Shown: positions 32,459 to 44,395, counted from the stretch's first letter. The stretch is DNA of 64,000 nt from Leucosporidium creatinivorum (GCA_001600635.1 BCKL01000005.1:437581-501580), one strand, 5' to 3'. Notes: generated by a model not told the origin, from the letters alone. A program made the numbers and translations.

Positions 32459-34677
32459 CTAAGCCTTGATATCGCCGTGATGCCTGAAGGTGGCGCCCAT
32501 TCGGTTCATGTGGTGCTGAGCGTTGTGGGCGTGCGCAGCTCCGGTGGCGCGACGAGAGTGATTGCGCTTGACCGAGCGAGTGTCGGTGCGAGCGCGAACG
32601 CACATGGTGCCGTCGAGGTTGGGGCGAAAGCCGGCCGAGCAGCTGAAGACTCGGCAGGAGCCGACCTCGCAACCAACTCCGGCGGCGTGGGGGATGAGGG
32701 TGCAGTCCTGGCCTTCTCCGGTGGAAGAGCATCCTCCGCACGAGTCGATGGAGACTTGGGTATCGACGCACTCATCTGAGAGGAGGGAAAGAGGGTCAGC
32801 GAAAGAGTTCGGCGATGGCGGGAAGGGCGAGTACTCACATCCTCCAGCTCCGAGCATGACACCAGAGTAGTCGTTTCGGGGCTTGGTAAAGTGGTGGGAA
32901 GCAGCGGCCTCAAATGAACTATTGGAGGGGGGAGAAAGGTCAGCGAAAGTCGGAACGAAAGAGCGCCGAGCTACTCACGCAGAGCCGGCGATGGGGCAGG
33001 CAGTCTCCTCCTTGGCGGGGCAGAGAGTGGGCTTCTTGTTCTTCTCCTTCTTTACGCGAGCGCGCTGGCGAACGGGATCCTTGATGCAGGTGCCCTCCTT
33101 GAAGCTGAACTTCTCGGGGCAGGTGGTGATTTGGCATTGGGAGGCGACGCAGACTGCGAGAAGAGGCTCGTTAGTATGGGGCAAAGATGGCGAGAGTTTG
33201 GTGCTGCTACTCACTACCGTTGGCGCCCTTGGGGAAGAAGACACATGGGTGGTTGAGCGCACCGCAGTGATGGACTGTGAAGAAGGGAGATGGCGGGTTA
33301 GCGACCGCTTTGAGGATTATCACGCTCGGCACGAAGCGAGGAGAAGAAGCTTACCATCCGAGGTAGTATCAATCTTGTGGCAGACACCGTTGCGCAGAGC
33401 GTATCCGAGCTTGCACTGGCTGGCGAAGCACTCGCCGGAGACACAGATGGAAGCCGAGGAGCCGTGAGGCTTGCAAACCTGGCCGATGGCACCGCAGTTG
33501 TTGAGGTCGCGGGTGGTGGGACGCTATAGACGTACAAGAAGGGTCAGCTATAGCTCAGAACGAGGGAGAGAGTAAGAAGAAACGAACGCAGTAGAGGGAT
33601 TTGGCATCCCAAGAGAAGCCGGCGTTGCACACGGTCTGGCAGACCGAGTTGACGCACTCGCCAAAGCCACCGTTCACGTAGACGTTCTGGCACTTGTTGC
33701 CGATGGCGCCGCAGTGGTTGAACTGGAGAAGAGGGGGAGAAAGATCAGCTCGGCGAAGGTGACAAGGCTCGGCGGCGGCGTTACTCACGTCCGAAGTGGT
33801 GTCGATGGCCGAAAGCTCGCGGCACTCGTTGGAGGTAGAGTCGAGGTAGTATCCCTTGTCGCAAGACTCGGGCTGGCACTTGCCCGAGGAGCACTTGGAT
33901 CCCGAACCGTTGGCGAAGGAGGTCGCCGAGCAAGCGACACCGGCGGCACCGCTGTAGTCGAGTGAGAGTATCAGCGGCAGCTCAAGGTACGCTGGACAAA
34001 GTAAGTGTAACAAGACTCACCAGTTGTCGACGTCGTTGGCGAAGCGAGTGGTGCACTTTGAGCCGTCGATGGAGAAACCGGCCTTGCAGGTGGTGGGAAC
34101 GCAAACGCCCTGCTGGCAAGCCTGCGAGACGGAGTTGACGAGAGTCTCGCTGCAGGAGGATCCAATAGCGCCGCTGTAAGAGGGTGAAAGGAAGCGGAGG
34201 GAGAACAAAGAGATAGACCGGATGAGGAAGAGGTCGATCAGTTCTCGGACTTGAGATGACAAAAGATAGTCAAGGAAAGGGAGGGAGGAAGCTCACCAGT
34301 TGACAACGTCGGAGAGGATGTCTACACATCCACCGTGCTCGGCATCAAAGGCGAAGCCGTCGCTGCAAGCCTCGGGCTGACACTGAGCCTCGACGCAGGC
34401 AGCGCCGACGCCGTTCGACCATGCCGAAGGACACTTGCGACCGACAGCGCCACAGTTGTTGACCTGCAAGCAGCATACGTCAGCTAGAGCTCCTACCTCT
34501 GTACATAAACCCAGCCCCACTCACGTCGGCGGTGAGGTCGCAGAAGTAAGAAGCGAGCCCCGAGCTGCAGAGAGCACGCTGGCGCAGGCGAGCGAGGTTG
34601 GTAGGGACAACCTTCTCAGCCGAGACGGAGGAAGGAGTGAGGGCAATAGCCGCGAGGATGAGAGTCGAGTAGAGCAT
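32459..34677 (-). CDS. secreted cysteine-rich repeat protein, priA-like
   Basis: The start at 34677 gives a clear signal peptide (MLYSTLILAAIALTPSSVSA). The mature protein is a chain of about seven Cys-rich units, most beginning NCGAxG and containing two more Cys pairs, such as GAIGSSCSETLVNSVSQACQ and QPESCDKGYYLDSTSNECR. Nearly every unit is bounded by introns, so one exon encodes one repeat. A Lys/Arg-rich stretch (RQRARVKKEKNKKP) follows. The final unit CVDTQVSIDSCGGC, GQDCTLIPHAAGVGCEVG and SCRVFSCSAGF matches the C-terminus of priA-type proteins, known from mushroom fruiting and common in basidiomycetes. About 530 residues. A cell-surface or extracellular role is inferred; the mechanism is unknown. 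Confidence 0.75.
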
Positions 34678-35998
34678 GTCGATGCGTGGGTGGGAAAGTC
34701 GATTCGGAAGCTGGGGCGCTGCGAAGGTCGAGCTTGGAAAGGCGAAAGGGTGCTGGCCAGCAGCTGTTGAAGGTTGCGTGTGGGCGACGAAAGGTGAAGA
34801 GAAACCGAAGGACACGAAAGGCGAAACTGAACGACAAGCAAAGATGTGGTGAGAGGCAAAGGAGGAGCTGCTGAGGCGAGGAAAGGTCAAAGTCTAGCTC
34901 AAGGGCGAGGTTGCCAATGACAAGGCCTCCGGGGGGCGCTCTGAGAGTTCACAGACATGTACCTCACCCTGAGACCTTCCTGCGAATTCAGACCTTTGGA
35001 TCGCTCCCCTCAGCGCCGAACGAGGCCAGCCCAGTGCCTGTCGCGACGAGGGGAAGCCAGCCACCCGCAAGAGGAAGTCTTGAGACTCGGTTTCTAGTGA
35101 TGGGAAAGTAGGAGCCGGGGCCAGCTCTATGAGCCCGCTCTACAGCGAAGCGAGAGTCTGGATGAGAAGGCCCCCGTCTCATGCAACCGAGTCGCCGAGA
35201 GAGGAGTAGAGTGCCGGTTCGCAGAGCTCGGCGTTGGCCATCGAGCAGAGAGCTCGCAGCTTGATAAACGGAGTAAGTAGACACTGCATACTGCCTGTTC
35301 CTCTGATTTCGTGCTAGGCCAGAGATAGCAAGCCAGTGCAAAGCGAGGCAAAGGCCGAGCTCGAAGCACTTCCTGCTCGGCGAGAGAATAGCAGTTTGCA
35401 CCGAGGCCGGGAGCTACTCATCGTGGAGTAGGAAAGTCTATTGCCAGTGATCTCCCTTGACAGCAAACTTGGGTGAGCACCAACTCAAAGGCAAAGTTGC
35501 GGGAAGCGCTTCGCACCTCGAAGCTTCGGCGCAAGGGGTGAGACTTGAGCTTGATGGACGGGTCGAGGATCGTCAACATACTCTCGTGGATTAAGTGCAG
35601 TGCTTCTGTAGTGTAGCCAGAGCACCCCGAGACTGTAGTGTAGCGAGGTAGGCGCCCACAGCCGTGTCTCATCCCGTGCTCGGCGCCGAAGCCTGCGCTT
35701 CGGAGGTCGACCGAACGCCTGCGCATCGTTTCACTCCTAGAGAAGCTTCGGTGATCTACAGAAGCTGAGGAGTCTCAGGCGTTCACTCCTCGGTTGATGT
35801 AGCCCGCCTGTCTGTTCCTGCTCGAAGTTGCTCAATCCTCGAGCCCTTCGCCGAGCCGAGCCGAGCTTGTTCAAGCACAGAAAGCTGTCGAGAAGTCGAG
35901 ATAGGAGACCAATTAAAGGCTTACAACCTATCTCAAGCTGCAAGACTAGACTACAGCACCGTCCAGCCTCCCCTCGCCGCCCTCGGGAGGGCGCCTCC
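34678..35998. other. intergenic, no gene seen
   Basis: About 1.3 kb between the start of the priA-like gene and the end of the FMP52-like gene. It should include the priA promoter. No open frame here has convincing splice sites or composition, and I see no RNA gene. Confidence 0.4.
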
Positions 35999-36976
35999 TC
36001 ATCCTCTCGTACTCTCCTCCTGCTTCACTCCTGCCGCGATTGACTCTGCGTTGTTCACGCCCCAGATCTTCTCGTCCTTCAGCAGCTCCTCCTTGCCCAA
36101 TCCTTGCTGTGCGAGTCCCCCTCGACCAGCCAGAGCAGCGAACACCATCCCTCGGCCGAGCGTGGGCGTTTCGATGCAGAGGGGCGTGGGAGAGAAGCGG
36201 TTGAGGAAAGACATGATCCTACTGATAGGTTGGAAGATGCACGACGACGCAAAGGTCAGCTGACGGCCTGAGGAACGAGCGCCGAGAGAGAGAAACGACG
36301 AACCCCGAGACGTTCTCAACGAGCCTTCCTTCCGCCCTTCCGCCGGGGATGATGAGCATACCGGGACGGAAGATGATAGTGTCGCTGTAGCCGAGTGATG
36401 CTAGACCTTCCTCGGTGAGCCCTTTGGACTTGAAGTAGGGGAAGAGCGAGGTGGAGGAGGCTCCGCCGGACTGTAGGGAATTCCGGGAGGATCAGCTAAG
36501 GCTCGGGATGGTAAAGCAAGCTCATATGCTTCATCTGCAACCTTCCGAGAACCTCGTTCAGAGCTTCAGAGATCAGCGAGCCGACTCACGCTGCAATAAA
36601 CCAACGTCTGCTCCTTGCCCTCGATCTTGGCCCACCTACTCGCTTCCAGCACAAACTCCCTATCAATCCTCACAAACTGCTCCATCCCCCCAGCCGCCGC
36701 CCTCGTAGTCCCCAGCGCAACGACCACCAAATCCGCCTTGACGCCGCTCAACTTGGCCTGTTCTGCTGCATCCTTCTCATCCAGGAGCTTGTTGAAATCT
36801 AGCGGGATGTGCTGGAGCTTGCTGTAGCCTGGCGTGTCTGTTGGGAGGGAAGGAGAGCGACGGCCGAGGGAAGTGACTGTCGAGACGGAGGGGGAGGAGA
36901 GAGCGGAGAGGAGCGCTTGACGGCCCGTTTCGCCTGTTGCGCCGAGCAGGAGGAGCGTTTTACTGGGAGCGGCCAT
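35999..36976 (-). CDS. FMP52: FMP52-like NAD(P)-binding protein, copy A
   Basis: Atypical short-chain dehydrogenase of the TIP30/Fmp52 group; yeast Fmp52 is a mitochondrial outer-membrane protein of unknown activity. Exon 1 holds the Rossmann glycine motif LLLGATGETGRQALLSAL and ADLVVVALGTTRAAAGGMEQ. Exon 2 starts SGGASSTSLFPYFKSKGLTE with the YxxxK-type pair, then SDTIIFRPGMLIIPGGRAEG. Exon 3 begins after a CCTATCAG acceptor as RIMSFLNRFSPTPLCIETP and ends EESTRG. About 260 residues. The second intron uses a GTTCGT donor, as does copy B at 44681. It lies head-to-tail behind the RBR gene at 37245, on the same strand, as in the other cassette copy. Confidence 0.8.
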
Positions 36977-37244
36977 GATGTACGAGATGGTGCTGCTGCT
37001 AAGACGAAGGAGAAGGAGAGAGTGAGCTCTCGGACTTCGAGGTGGGGGACGCGCGGCCAGTCGGCAAGGATAAGCTTCGGAGTGACGAGCTGCAGAGGCT
37101 GCAGCGACTACGAGTAGCCAGTAGGAGCCGAAGGCGAGATCCTGCAAGCCATCTCTCGCTCTCGAGGCTGCCTCGCAAGTGGGCCTCGACCGAACCATCG
37201 CCGAGCGTATCCTCAAAGCCCTTCCTAAGCATTACATCTCTTCC

Positions 37245-38398
37245 CTAAAGCTCAGCACCGGTGCAGAACATCCTACCGACCCTCATCCCCGCTCCAAGCC
37301 TCCTTGCACTCCTGCAATCGGCCATCACGGCGGAGTCAGCCTTCAACTTGCAAGCCATCGCCGAGCTCGTCGAAAGTCGGAGCTCACCTAGCCAGACTCC
37401 TCCCCCAAGCACTCCACAAACTCTCCTCGAGACAAGGGCACGAATGTTGAGGCGCGACCTGGCCACAGCGGTCGCAGAAGGTCGTTCCGCAGAGGCAGCG
37501 ACTGTTCGGCGAATCGCAATGTCAATCAGCTCGGTGTTGAGATGCGAGAGGGTGGTAGAGCTTACACAGAGGGACAGCCATCAATTCGGGAGACGATGCG
37601 GCAACAGGAAGGACAGCGACGAGCTCGGTTCTGCTTCATTAGCTTGAGAGCAACTTGCTCCTCCGTGTCGGGCTGGCACGGCATGTCGGGGCCGTGCTGT
37701 CGTTCATCGAAGGGTCAGCTCAATCGGGACACACCTCAGACCAGCGAACGACCCACCCAAGCACCCCGACAAGCCAAACACGTCCCCCTCCCACACCTCC
37801 CACACTCTCCCTCCCTCGGCGCTCCCTCCCTCCCCCCAAGAAAAGCTCCACACCCCCTCCAATCACTGCACCAGACCTTCTCTCCCGTCGTCTCCCATTC
37901 CCTCTTCCTCCCCTCCCAGTCGAGCTTCTCCTCATCACTCAGCACCTTCTCAATCAGCTCGAAAGGAATCGGCGCCGAGCAGCAAGAGGGAGGAGCTGCG
38001 CGGGAGGAGAGGAGGAGAGCGCGGAGGCAGTGTGGGCAGAAGATGTGGGTGCAGGGGAGCTGGATGGGGTCTGTAGGCGAGGAGCTGATGCTGGAGAACC
38101 AGGTAGACGGCGAGGGCGAGGGCGAGAGGAGGAGAGGCGAGAGGCAGATGAGGCAGATGGTCTGTACGGCTCTGAGAGTCAGCTTGAAGCCAGCGAGAGA
38201 AAAGAACACTAAGGGCACCAGGGAAGAAGTAGACTCGACATCATACACTCGACCGAGCTCCCCTTGGCCCTCGCTGGCCGGCGTACTAGAGCTCTCCTCT
38301 TCTGCCCCTTCGAAGACGACTGGCTCGACGTGCTGTGGTGTGGTAGGCTCGGCGAGAGGTGCAGGAGGGAGGCAGAGGACTGCTATGTCGAGATCCAT
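37245..38398 (-). CDS. RBR E3 ligase-like protein, copy A
   Basis: Five exons. N-terminal leader MDLDIAVLCLPPAPLAEPTT; RING1 as CLICLS...LPCTHIFCPHCLRALL, with a closing Cys pair in PPSCCSAP. The in-between region is WCSDWRGCGAFLGG plus GECGRCGRGTCLACRGAW. RING2 is CPSCCRIVSRIDGCPSV, then RCLCGTTFCDRCG. The tail SARRLGAGMRVGRMFCTGAEL is followed by TAG at 37245. About 310 residues. The acceptor Cys in DGC is kept, but the His two residues later in active RBR ligases is Ser here (CPS). It is the inverted partner of 43237-44395 and fully open, so probably expressed, though the ligase activity is in doubt. Confidence 0.8.
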
Positions 38399-38720
38399 CC
38401 TTGCCGGCGGCGACGGCGTGAGATGACTAGAACAAGCGAAGAGGCAGGAGGGAGAAAGAGAGAGGGGAGAGCTCGGCGTAAGGTCGTCTCGAACCGGCAG
38501 GAGGTCGAGTGCTCGCTGCTTGAGCTTTGTCGAGCTACAAGGTTGAAGCAGCTAGAGCAGCTCAGCAGCTGCACGTCGACCGACAAGCCCAATTCCCTGC
38601 AGCTCTCGTCCGAGCTCGGCTCAGCGCCGCCGCTCGCGCTCGTCGCCTCTCCCGAGTCTGCTCTCTTCCCAAGATAACGAAGCCACGTCGGCCTTACGGC
38701 CCCCCTCCCTCATCTCCCCA

Positions 38721-40130
38721 CTACCTAGGAAAAGCGGGCAACTCAATCTGCCTCAACCCCACGCCTGCCTCCTCCATGACCCGCCTACTCGCCGTGTCCA
38801 TGCTGTAGGAGAGGGAGTAGATGACCTCCCGCACGCCTGATTGGACAATCTTGACTGTGCAGCGGAGGCAGGGGCAGCTTTGGTGTCGAGGGCGAGGGTG
38901 AGGAGAGGCAGAGGAGAGGCAAAGGGAGGGAGAGAGTGGAAGGGGAAGGGAGGGTTCGGCGATGAAGTAGGCGAGCGAGTAGGGTGATTTGAGGGGAGGT
39001 GAGGGAGATGAAAGGGGTCAGCGAGAGAAGAGCAAGAGAAGAGAAGAGACCCGGCCCACGTATTGCAATACAGCACGGCGCCCTCGGTCCCCCCACCCGA
39101 CACCCTCTCCCTCCCCGCCTCCAGCAACGCATTCTCCTCCGCATGCAAACACAAACACTCATCCAATCCCTCTCCCATGCCCCTCACCTGACTCTCTTCA
39201 AGACTAACCCCATCCCCCCCACTATTGCACCTCGCACAACCGCCCTCACCGCAATTCCTCACCCCTCTCGGCGTGCCATTATAGCCTGTACTGACGACCC
39301 TCTTCTCCCGTACGAGGACAGCCCCGACTCGGCGTTTCATGCAGTTTGAGCGGAGCGAGGCGAGAGAGGCGAGCAGCATGAAGTAGGTGTCCCAGGGGGG
39401 GCGGAGGGAGTCGGACAGGGAGGGGAGGGAGAGGGAGGTGAGGAAGGGAGAGGGGGTCGCGAAGGGGTTGGGAAGGGTTAGGGTGGCCAGAGGGAGGAGG
39501 GAGGAGAGGGGGTCGTCCGAGCTGGTCGTAGGGCCGAGGGAAGAGGAGGAAGGAGTTCGGGCAGGAGAAGGGACGGGGGAGATGGGCTGGTGGGAGGTGG
39601 GCTCAAGGTGAGAGGGTGCAGAGGGGTGTGATGGGGTAATAGAATCCTCCAGTGCGAGTCCTTCGACCAATTCCGTGAGCAGCGAGAGCGGTAAAGGGCC
39701 ATGCTGGACCAAATCATCGGCCGCTACGAATTCCTCGAGCGTAGGCGGTGGGAGGTCCGACGCGCGTGCACTGCTCACTCCAAGCTATTAGCTAGCTCCT
39801 CCCATCCTCGCTTTAGTGCAAAACTCACTCCTTGACAGCCCTCAAGAACCTTACTCCCACCGGCGCGTCGACGGCTACAATCGCGACGAACGGTCGCTTG
39901 CTAAACTCCTGCAGCTTGAGGGTATTCCTGAGATCTGTAGACACGTAATCCCGTCGCCAAGTGCGGGTGACGTGGTCTAGGAAGGTGGACGAGTGGTCGA
40001 AAGTGAGTGCGTTGGAGTCGTCGCTGGCGGAGGGGGAGATGTGTACTCGAGTAAACGAGTGTTGAGAGCATAAGTGCTGTGCTAGCAACTCTTTGCCTGC
40101 TTTAGGTGGGCCGATTAGCAGGATTAACAT
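38721..40130 (-). CDS. DCD1: dCMP deaminase with N-terminal P-loop kinase-like domain
   Basis: Zn enzyme converting dCMP to dUMP for thymidylate synthesis. Three exons, about 435 residues. Residues 1-100 look like a small nucleotide-kinase fold (MLILLIGPPKAGKELLAQHL), found at the N-terminus of fungal Dcd1. A Pro/Ser-rich linker of roughly 100 residues follows. The deaminase domain begins PPWDTYFMLLASLASLRSNC and has KRRVGAVLVREKRVVSTGYN, the zinc and catalytic motif CLHAEENALLE, and PCLRC spliced after LYCNT. The C-terminus is GLRQIELPAFPR. The linker is longer than I expect for yeast Dcd1. Divergent from the DUF3074 gene, with only 85 bp between the two start codons, so the two share a promoter region. 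Confidence 0.94.
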
Positions 40131-40215
40131 GTCGTGTCCAATTGAGCGGAGGGAGACAAGCGACCCGCGAGCGTTTCGGGGGTTGGCTTTCTCCTCATTA
40201 CTACTCGACTAGAAA

Positions 40216-41503
40216 ATGAATTCGCCGCTCAGTCTACAAGGATTAACTCTCGCCTCCCTCCCAAACTCAGCTACAGACCCTTCTTACCAACCTCTCGTCT
40301 CCTCCCTCCTCACCTCGGCTCACTCTCTCATCGCTTCTCTCGACTCTCCCTCCTGGCGACCCAAGAAGACCTACAACAAATCCACTGCACCCACATCCAC
40401 TTCCTCCTGCTCTGCACCTCCTGGACCAGCGACTCTGCCACAGGGACTCAAATGGCATCAACGCGCGTCGGTCCATCCGAACGCCAATTTCGACCATTTC
40501 AGAGCAGGGCTGCTACTGGACCACTCGCCGCATGAGCAGGAGTATGTAGAGAGCTGTACTAAAGCCGAGAGAGTCAGGGTGATTGAGGAGGGCGTGATGG
40601 AAGGTGAGCTGCAGCGACGCTTTGGGATCCGCTCGTTCGATGGAATTGGAGGGGAGATGCTGACCTCTGCACCTCGCTGTTCATGATACACAGTCTGGAG
40701 AACAACCTGTATGTCTTCCCTCTCCCTCTCCCACTGCTCTAGCTGAGCTGACCGACCTCCTCTCCTTCCTCGGCGATCGCTCGGCCCCCTCCCTCCCTCC
40801 CTTCTCCTGCACCTCGCCTCGTCGCTCTGCCCATCGTATACGATTCGATCCACAAACAGACCACCTCCCCTTCCCGACCCGCAACCGGGACTTCACCTTC
40901 CTCCTCGTCACTCTCGAATCTCCCTATCCCACCAGCTCCAGCTCAGCTGGCCAGCTACCTCCTTCCTCTGACTCGCCTCTACCACCAACATCGACCACCA
41001 AAGCAGCAGCAGTAGGCAAAGGACCAAGATCCTTCATCGTCCTCTCCATCCCCGTCGACTGTCCTTCCCAGAAAGGCTGGCTTCGGGCAAAGTATGTTAG
41101 CGTGGAGAGTGTGGTAGAGAGGGCGGAGGGCGGGGTGGAGTGGAGGTGAGTTCTTGTCTCCCTTCACTGGCTGGAGGCAGAAGCTGACCGAGGTGGGAGA
41201 ATACGCCGAGCAGGATGGCCACCGCTTCCCAAGTGAATGGACATGTGCCGGATTGGATCGCCGAGATGGCAATGTACGTTGTCTCCTCTCCTCTTCCTCT
41301 CTCTCTCTCCCCTCCCACTTCCACGTCTTTGCCCTCCCCTCCTCCCCTTTCACATCCTCTCGGCGCTCGCTCGCTCGCTCGCTGACCCCCAGGCGTCCAC
41401 TCACTCACCCACCTACAGGCCCTCCAAGATTGCAGAGGATGTACCCTCCTTCCTTTCGTGGTTGGAGAAGCGGGGGAGGAGTGCTGGGAGTGGTGGACAT
41501 TGA
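40216..41503 (+). CDS. DUF3074 / START-like domain protein
   Basis: Five exons join in frame, including a 15-nt exon near 40691-40705 between two introns. About 310 residues. The segment WHQRASVHPNANFDHFRAG, then HSPHEQEYVESCTKAERV, fits the fungal DUF3074 signature, a START/Bet v1-like hydrophobic-ligand fold. Later strands RDFTFLLVTLESPY and FIVLSIPVDCP, then YVSVESVVERAEGGVEWR, lead into QVNGHVPDWIAEMAMPSKIA and DVPSFLSWLEKRG, the helix that closes START-type pockets. No signal peptide or membrane span. A lipid- or sterol-type ligand is a guess from the fold only. Confidence 0.68.
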
Positions 41504-41736
41504 GGGGAGGCGGAAGCGGGCGGAAGAGCGAAGGGGAGGAGCTGTTCGTACTTTGCCGGTCGTCAGTCAATGTAGAGTAGGCTTGTTGTCCCTTCCTTTC
41601 GTCGTACTTGTTGTAAGAGCAAGTGGAGAGCAAAACCCGAAGCTCGGTGATCCTTCTCGCCTCTCGCCTCTCGCCTCGCTCCACGTCGATGCGATACAAA
41701 CGGTCGGTGATTCCAGCATCTGCTCCCACAAGTCTA

Positions 41737-42677
41737 CTACTCCTTCGACGCCTCCTCCTTGACGACCTGCACCGAGATAGGGAACGTCTCGTCCAAAGCC
41801 TTGAGCTGGACGTTGACTGTCAAAATCATCCTTCCGTCAGCTTTCTCCACTCTGGACCGCAACAAAGCAAGCTCAAACTCACAGACAAACTCCCCCAAAC
41901 TCTTGACCCTGCCCTTCTCCACCCCCGCTCCCTCCTCAAACGCGCCATTACTCTCCTCCACCCTGATGCCGTACTCCTTGAGCTCGGCCAATACGTCTGC
42001 TGCCGAGACGGAGCCGAAAAGGTCCGTGGTGGATGAAGTGGTGAGACGGGAGAAGGAGAGAGGTTGAGGAAGGAGAGTGAGGGAGGAAAGGAGGGCCGAG
42101 TCGTGTGCGCGGAGGGCGAGCTCGGCGGAGGCAGAGTTCTGCTCAGTTCATCCTCGTCAGCTCCCATGCCCTTTCTTCTTCCCTCGAAGTATCGAGAGAA
42201 CTCACACTAAGCTCATCAACGACCTTACTAGCCCCGACCATCCCCAACACGCCCCTACTCCTCTCCTCCCTCTCCTTCATATCCCGCAACGGGCTCACCC
42301 CCTTGCCTGCTACGACGTACAACCCCAGGCCGGAGGGGATGAGTTGGTTCCGTGCTCGTCCGGGGGAGACGGGGAGGCGGTCGCCTGTTTGAAGCACAGC
42401 AGGAGTTAGCGAAGGAGAAGCTAGGAGCTGGGAGCAGGGGAAAGAGATGCACCTCGACGGCCGAGTGAGGGGACGTCGGCGGTGAGCTCAACTTCTACGA
42501 GCTTGTGCGCTGAGCGCTGTAGGACGATATAGCCATCCGGAGAAGAAGGAGAGGCGGTGAGAGGTGTGAGCTGGTTTGCGTCGAGCAGGAGGAGAGAGGC
42601 GAGCTTACACGCTGTACGAGTTGGCAAGCTGCACAGTTGCTGGTACGGGCGAGAAGGCGCGAGCTAGAGAGGAGCAT
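41737..42677 (-). CDS. mitochondrial ribosomal protein bL9m
   Basis: Four or five exons, about 240 residues. The N-terminus MLLSSSRLLARTSNCAACQL looks like a mitochondrial presequence (basic and hydroxylated, no acidic residues). The body has the bL9 core: VEVELTADVPSLGRRGDRLP followed by VSPGRARNQLIPSGLGLYVV, matching the GxxGD...PGxARNxLxPxGxA pattern of the large-subunit protein. The C-terminal half (SLGEFVCEFELALLRSRVEK to QVVKEEASKE) corresponds to the poorly conserved fungal extension. It acts in mitochondrial translation. Convergent with the DUF3074 gene; its start faces the RBR copy B start about 560 bp away. Confidence 0.83.
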
Positions 42678-43236
42678 GCTGGAGATGAGATGAGCGACGA
42701 CGAGGAGGAGCGGAAGAGAAGGGCGCGTCCAAATCTTGGAGCATTGAATTTCTGCACCTCACTCGACTGACTCGCAAGTGGGCTGGGACTGCTCAGCAAT
42801 AGTCTCGTGAAGCAGAGTAGGCTCCTGGTGTACGTAATTAGCCTCAGCTGTCGGAGAAGAGCTGAAAGACCGGAGAGGAGCGGGCACGCAAGATCTGCTG
42901 GCGAGCATTCTCGCAGGGTCTGAGTGGGCTGAGCTGAACGTGTTAGAGCCAAGATGCTGTGTAGTGGACGCCGAGCGACGTAGAGGCACCAGATGAGAAA
43001 CGAGCGAGGAAACTGGGGAGCCGAGCTATCGCCGAGAAGGCTTTAGAGCGCTAGGAGTCGGTCTAAGCTTTGGAAGACGATACAGCGGGACGAAATACTT
43101 CTCTCGGCATCTGAGTGGCTCGAGAGCCCAGTGAGTCGCTTGCCAGCCTCACCAAACGCCCTCGCCGAGCTCGCTTTTCCTTCTCTCTCTCCTGCCCCTT
43201 CGCTCTGCTCATCTCACGCCGTCGCGGCCGACAAGT
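42678..43236. other. divergent promoter region
   Basis: Between the bL9m and RBR copy B start codons. The last ~90 bp before 43237 resemble the matching sequence upstream of 38398, so the duplicated cassette includes part of the promoter. No supported gene. Confidence 0.45.
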
Positions 43237-44395
43237 ATGGATCTTGACATAGCAGTCCTCTACCTCCCTCCTACAGCTCTCGCCGAGCCTACCGCCTCAC
43301 AGCACACTGAGCCAGTCGTCTTCGAAGGGGCAGCGGAGGAGAGCTCTAGTACGCCAGCCAGCGAGGGCGAAGGGGAGCTCGGTCGAGTGTATGATGTTGA
43401 GTCTACTTCTTCCCTGGTGCGCCTCAGTCTTCTTTTCTCTCGCTGGCTTCAAGCTGACTCTCAGAGCCGTACAGACGACCTGTCTCATCTGCCTCTCGCC
43501 TCTCCTTCTCTCGCCCTCGCCCTCGCCTTCCTCGTGGCTCTCCAACATCAGCTCCTCCTGCTCCGACCCCATCCAGCTCCCCTGCACCCACATCTACTGC
43601 CCGCCCTGTCTCCGCCGCCTCCTCCTCTCCTCCCGCGCAGCTCCTCCCTCTTGCTGCTCGGCGCCGATTCCTTTCGAGCTGATTGAGAAGGTGCTGAGTG
43701 ATGAGGAGAAGCTCGACTGGGAGGGGAGAAAGAGGGAATGGGATACGACGGGAGAGAAGGTCTGGTGCAGTGATTGGAGGGGGTGTGGAGCTTTTCTTGG
43801 GGGGAGGGAGGGAGCGCCGAGGGAGGGAGAGTGTGGGAGGTGTGGGAGGGGAACGTGTTTGGCTTGTCGGGGTGCTTGGGTGGGTCGTTCGCTGGTCTGA
43901 GGTATGTCCACATTGAGCTGACCCTTCGATGAACGACAGCACGGCCCCGACATGCCCTGCCAGCCCGACACGGAGGAGGAGGTAGCGACTAAGCTAATGA
44001 AGCAGAACCGAGCTCGTCGCTGTCCTTCCTGTCGCCGCATCGTCTCCCGCATCGACGGCTGTCGATTTGTGTACGTCGCCGTCTCATCCCTCCCTCCCTC
44101 CGTCTCTTCTCAGCTGATCCTCCCGCGCGCCGCCGAGCAGCGACTGCCTCTGCGGCCACACCTTCTGCGACCGCTGTGGCCGAGGGGTGCTCGAGCATGC
44201 GTGCGAGTGTGTAGCTACAGGAGCGGAAGACGAGCTCGAGTGGGTTTGGAATATCTGGGGAAGGAGGATGGCGAGGTGAGTTCCCGTTTGAGGGGAGCTC
44301 GGCGATGAGTTCGGCGAGCTGACTTGACTGGGTTGGCGGCTTGCAGGAGCGCAAGGAAGCTGGGAAGCGTGTTCTGTGTTACGGCTGAGGCTTAG
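43237..44395 (+). CDS. RBR E3 ligase-like protein, copy B
   Basis: Inverted paralogue of 37245-38398. Exon 1 (43237-43388) starts MDLDIAVLYLPPTALAEPTA; exon 2 starts at 43465 and contains RING1 (CLICLS...LPCTHIYCPPCLRRLL) and the in-between WCSDWRGCGAFLGG block, ending ACRGAW. Exon 3 begins HGPDMPCQPDTEEEVATKLM and carries CPSCRRIVSRIDGCRFV. Exon 4 has DCLCGHTFCDRCGRGVLEHA. A short last exon ends GSVFCVTAEA. About 310 residues. RING2 keeps the acceptor Cys, but the residue at the usual His is Phe (CRF), so the two copies lost it independently or diverged after losing it. An FMP52-like gene follows 285 bp downstream on the same strand. Confidence 0.8.

Noticed and set aside
32346-32771. Poly-proline protein read through the G run
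   Set aside because: The proline stretch is only the translation of the homopolymer and lies past the priA-like stop codon.
37720-37938. Gly/Arg-rich frames opposite the RBR copies
   Set aside because: Mirror-image shadows appear at both cassette copies because the coding strand is duplicated; they carry no motif.
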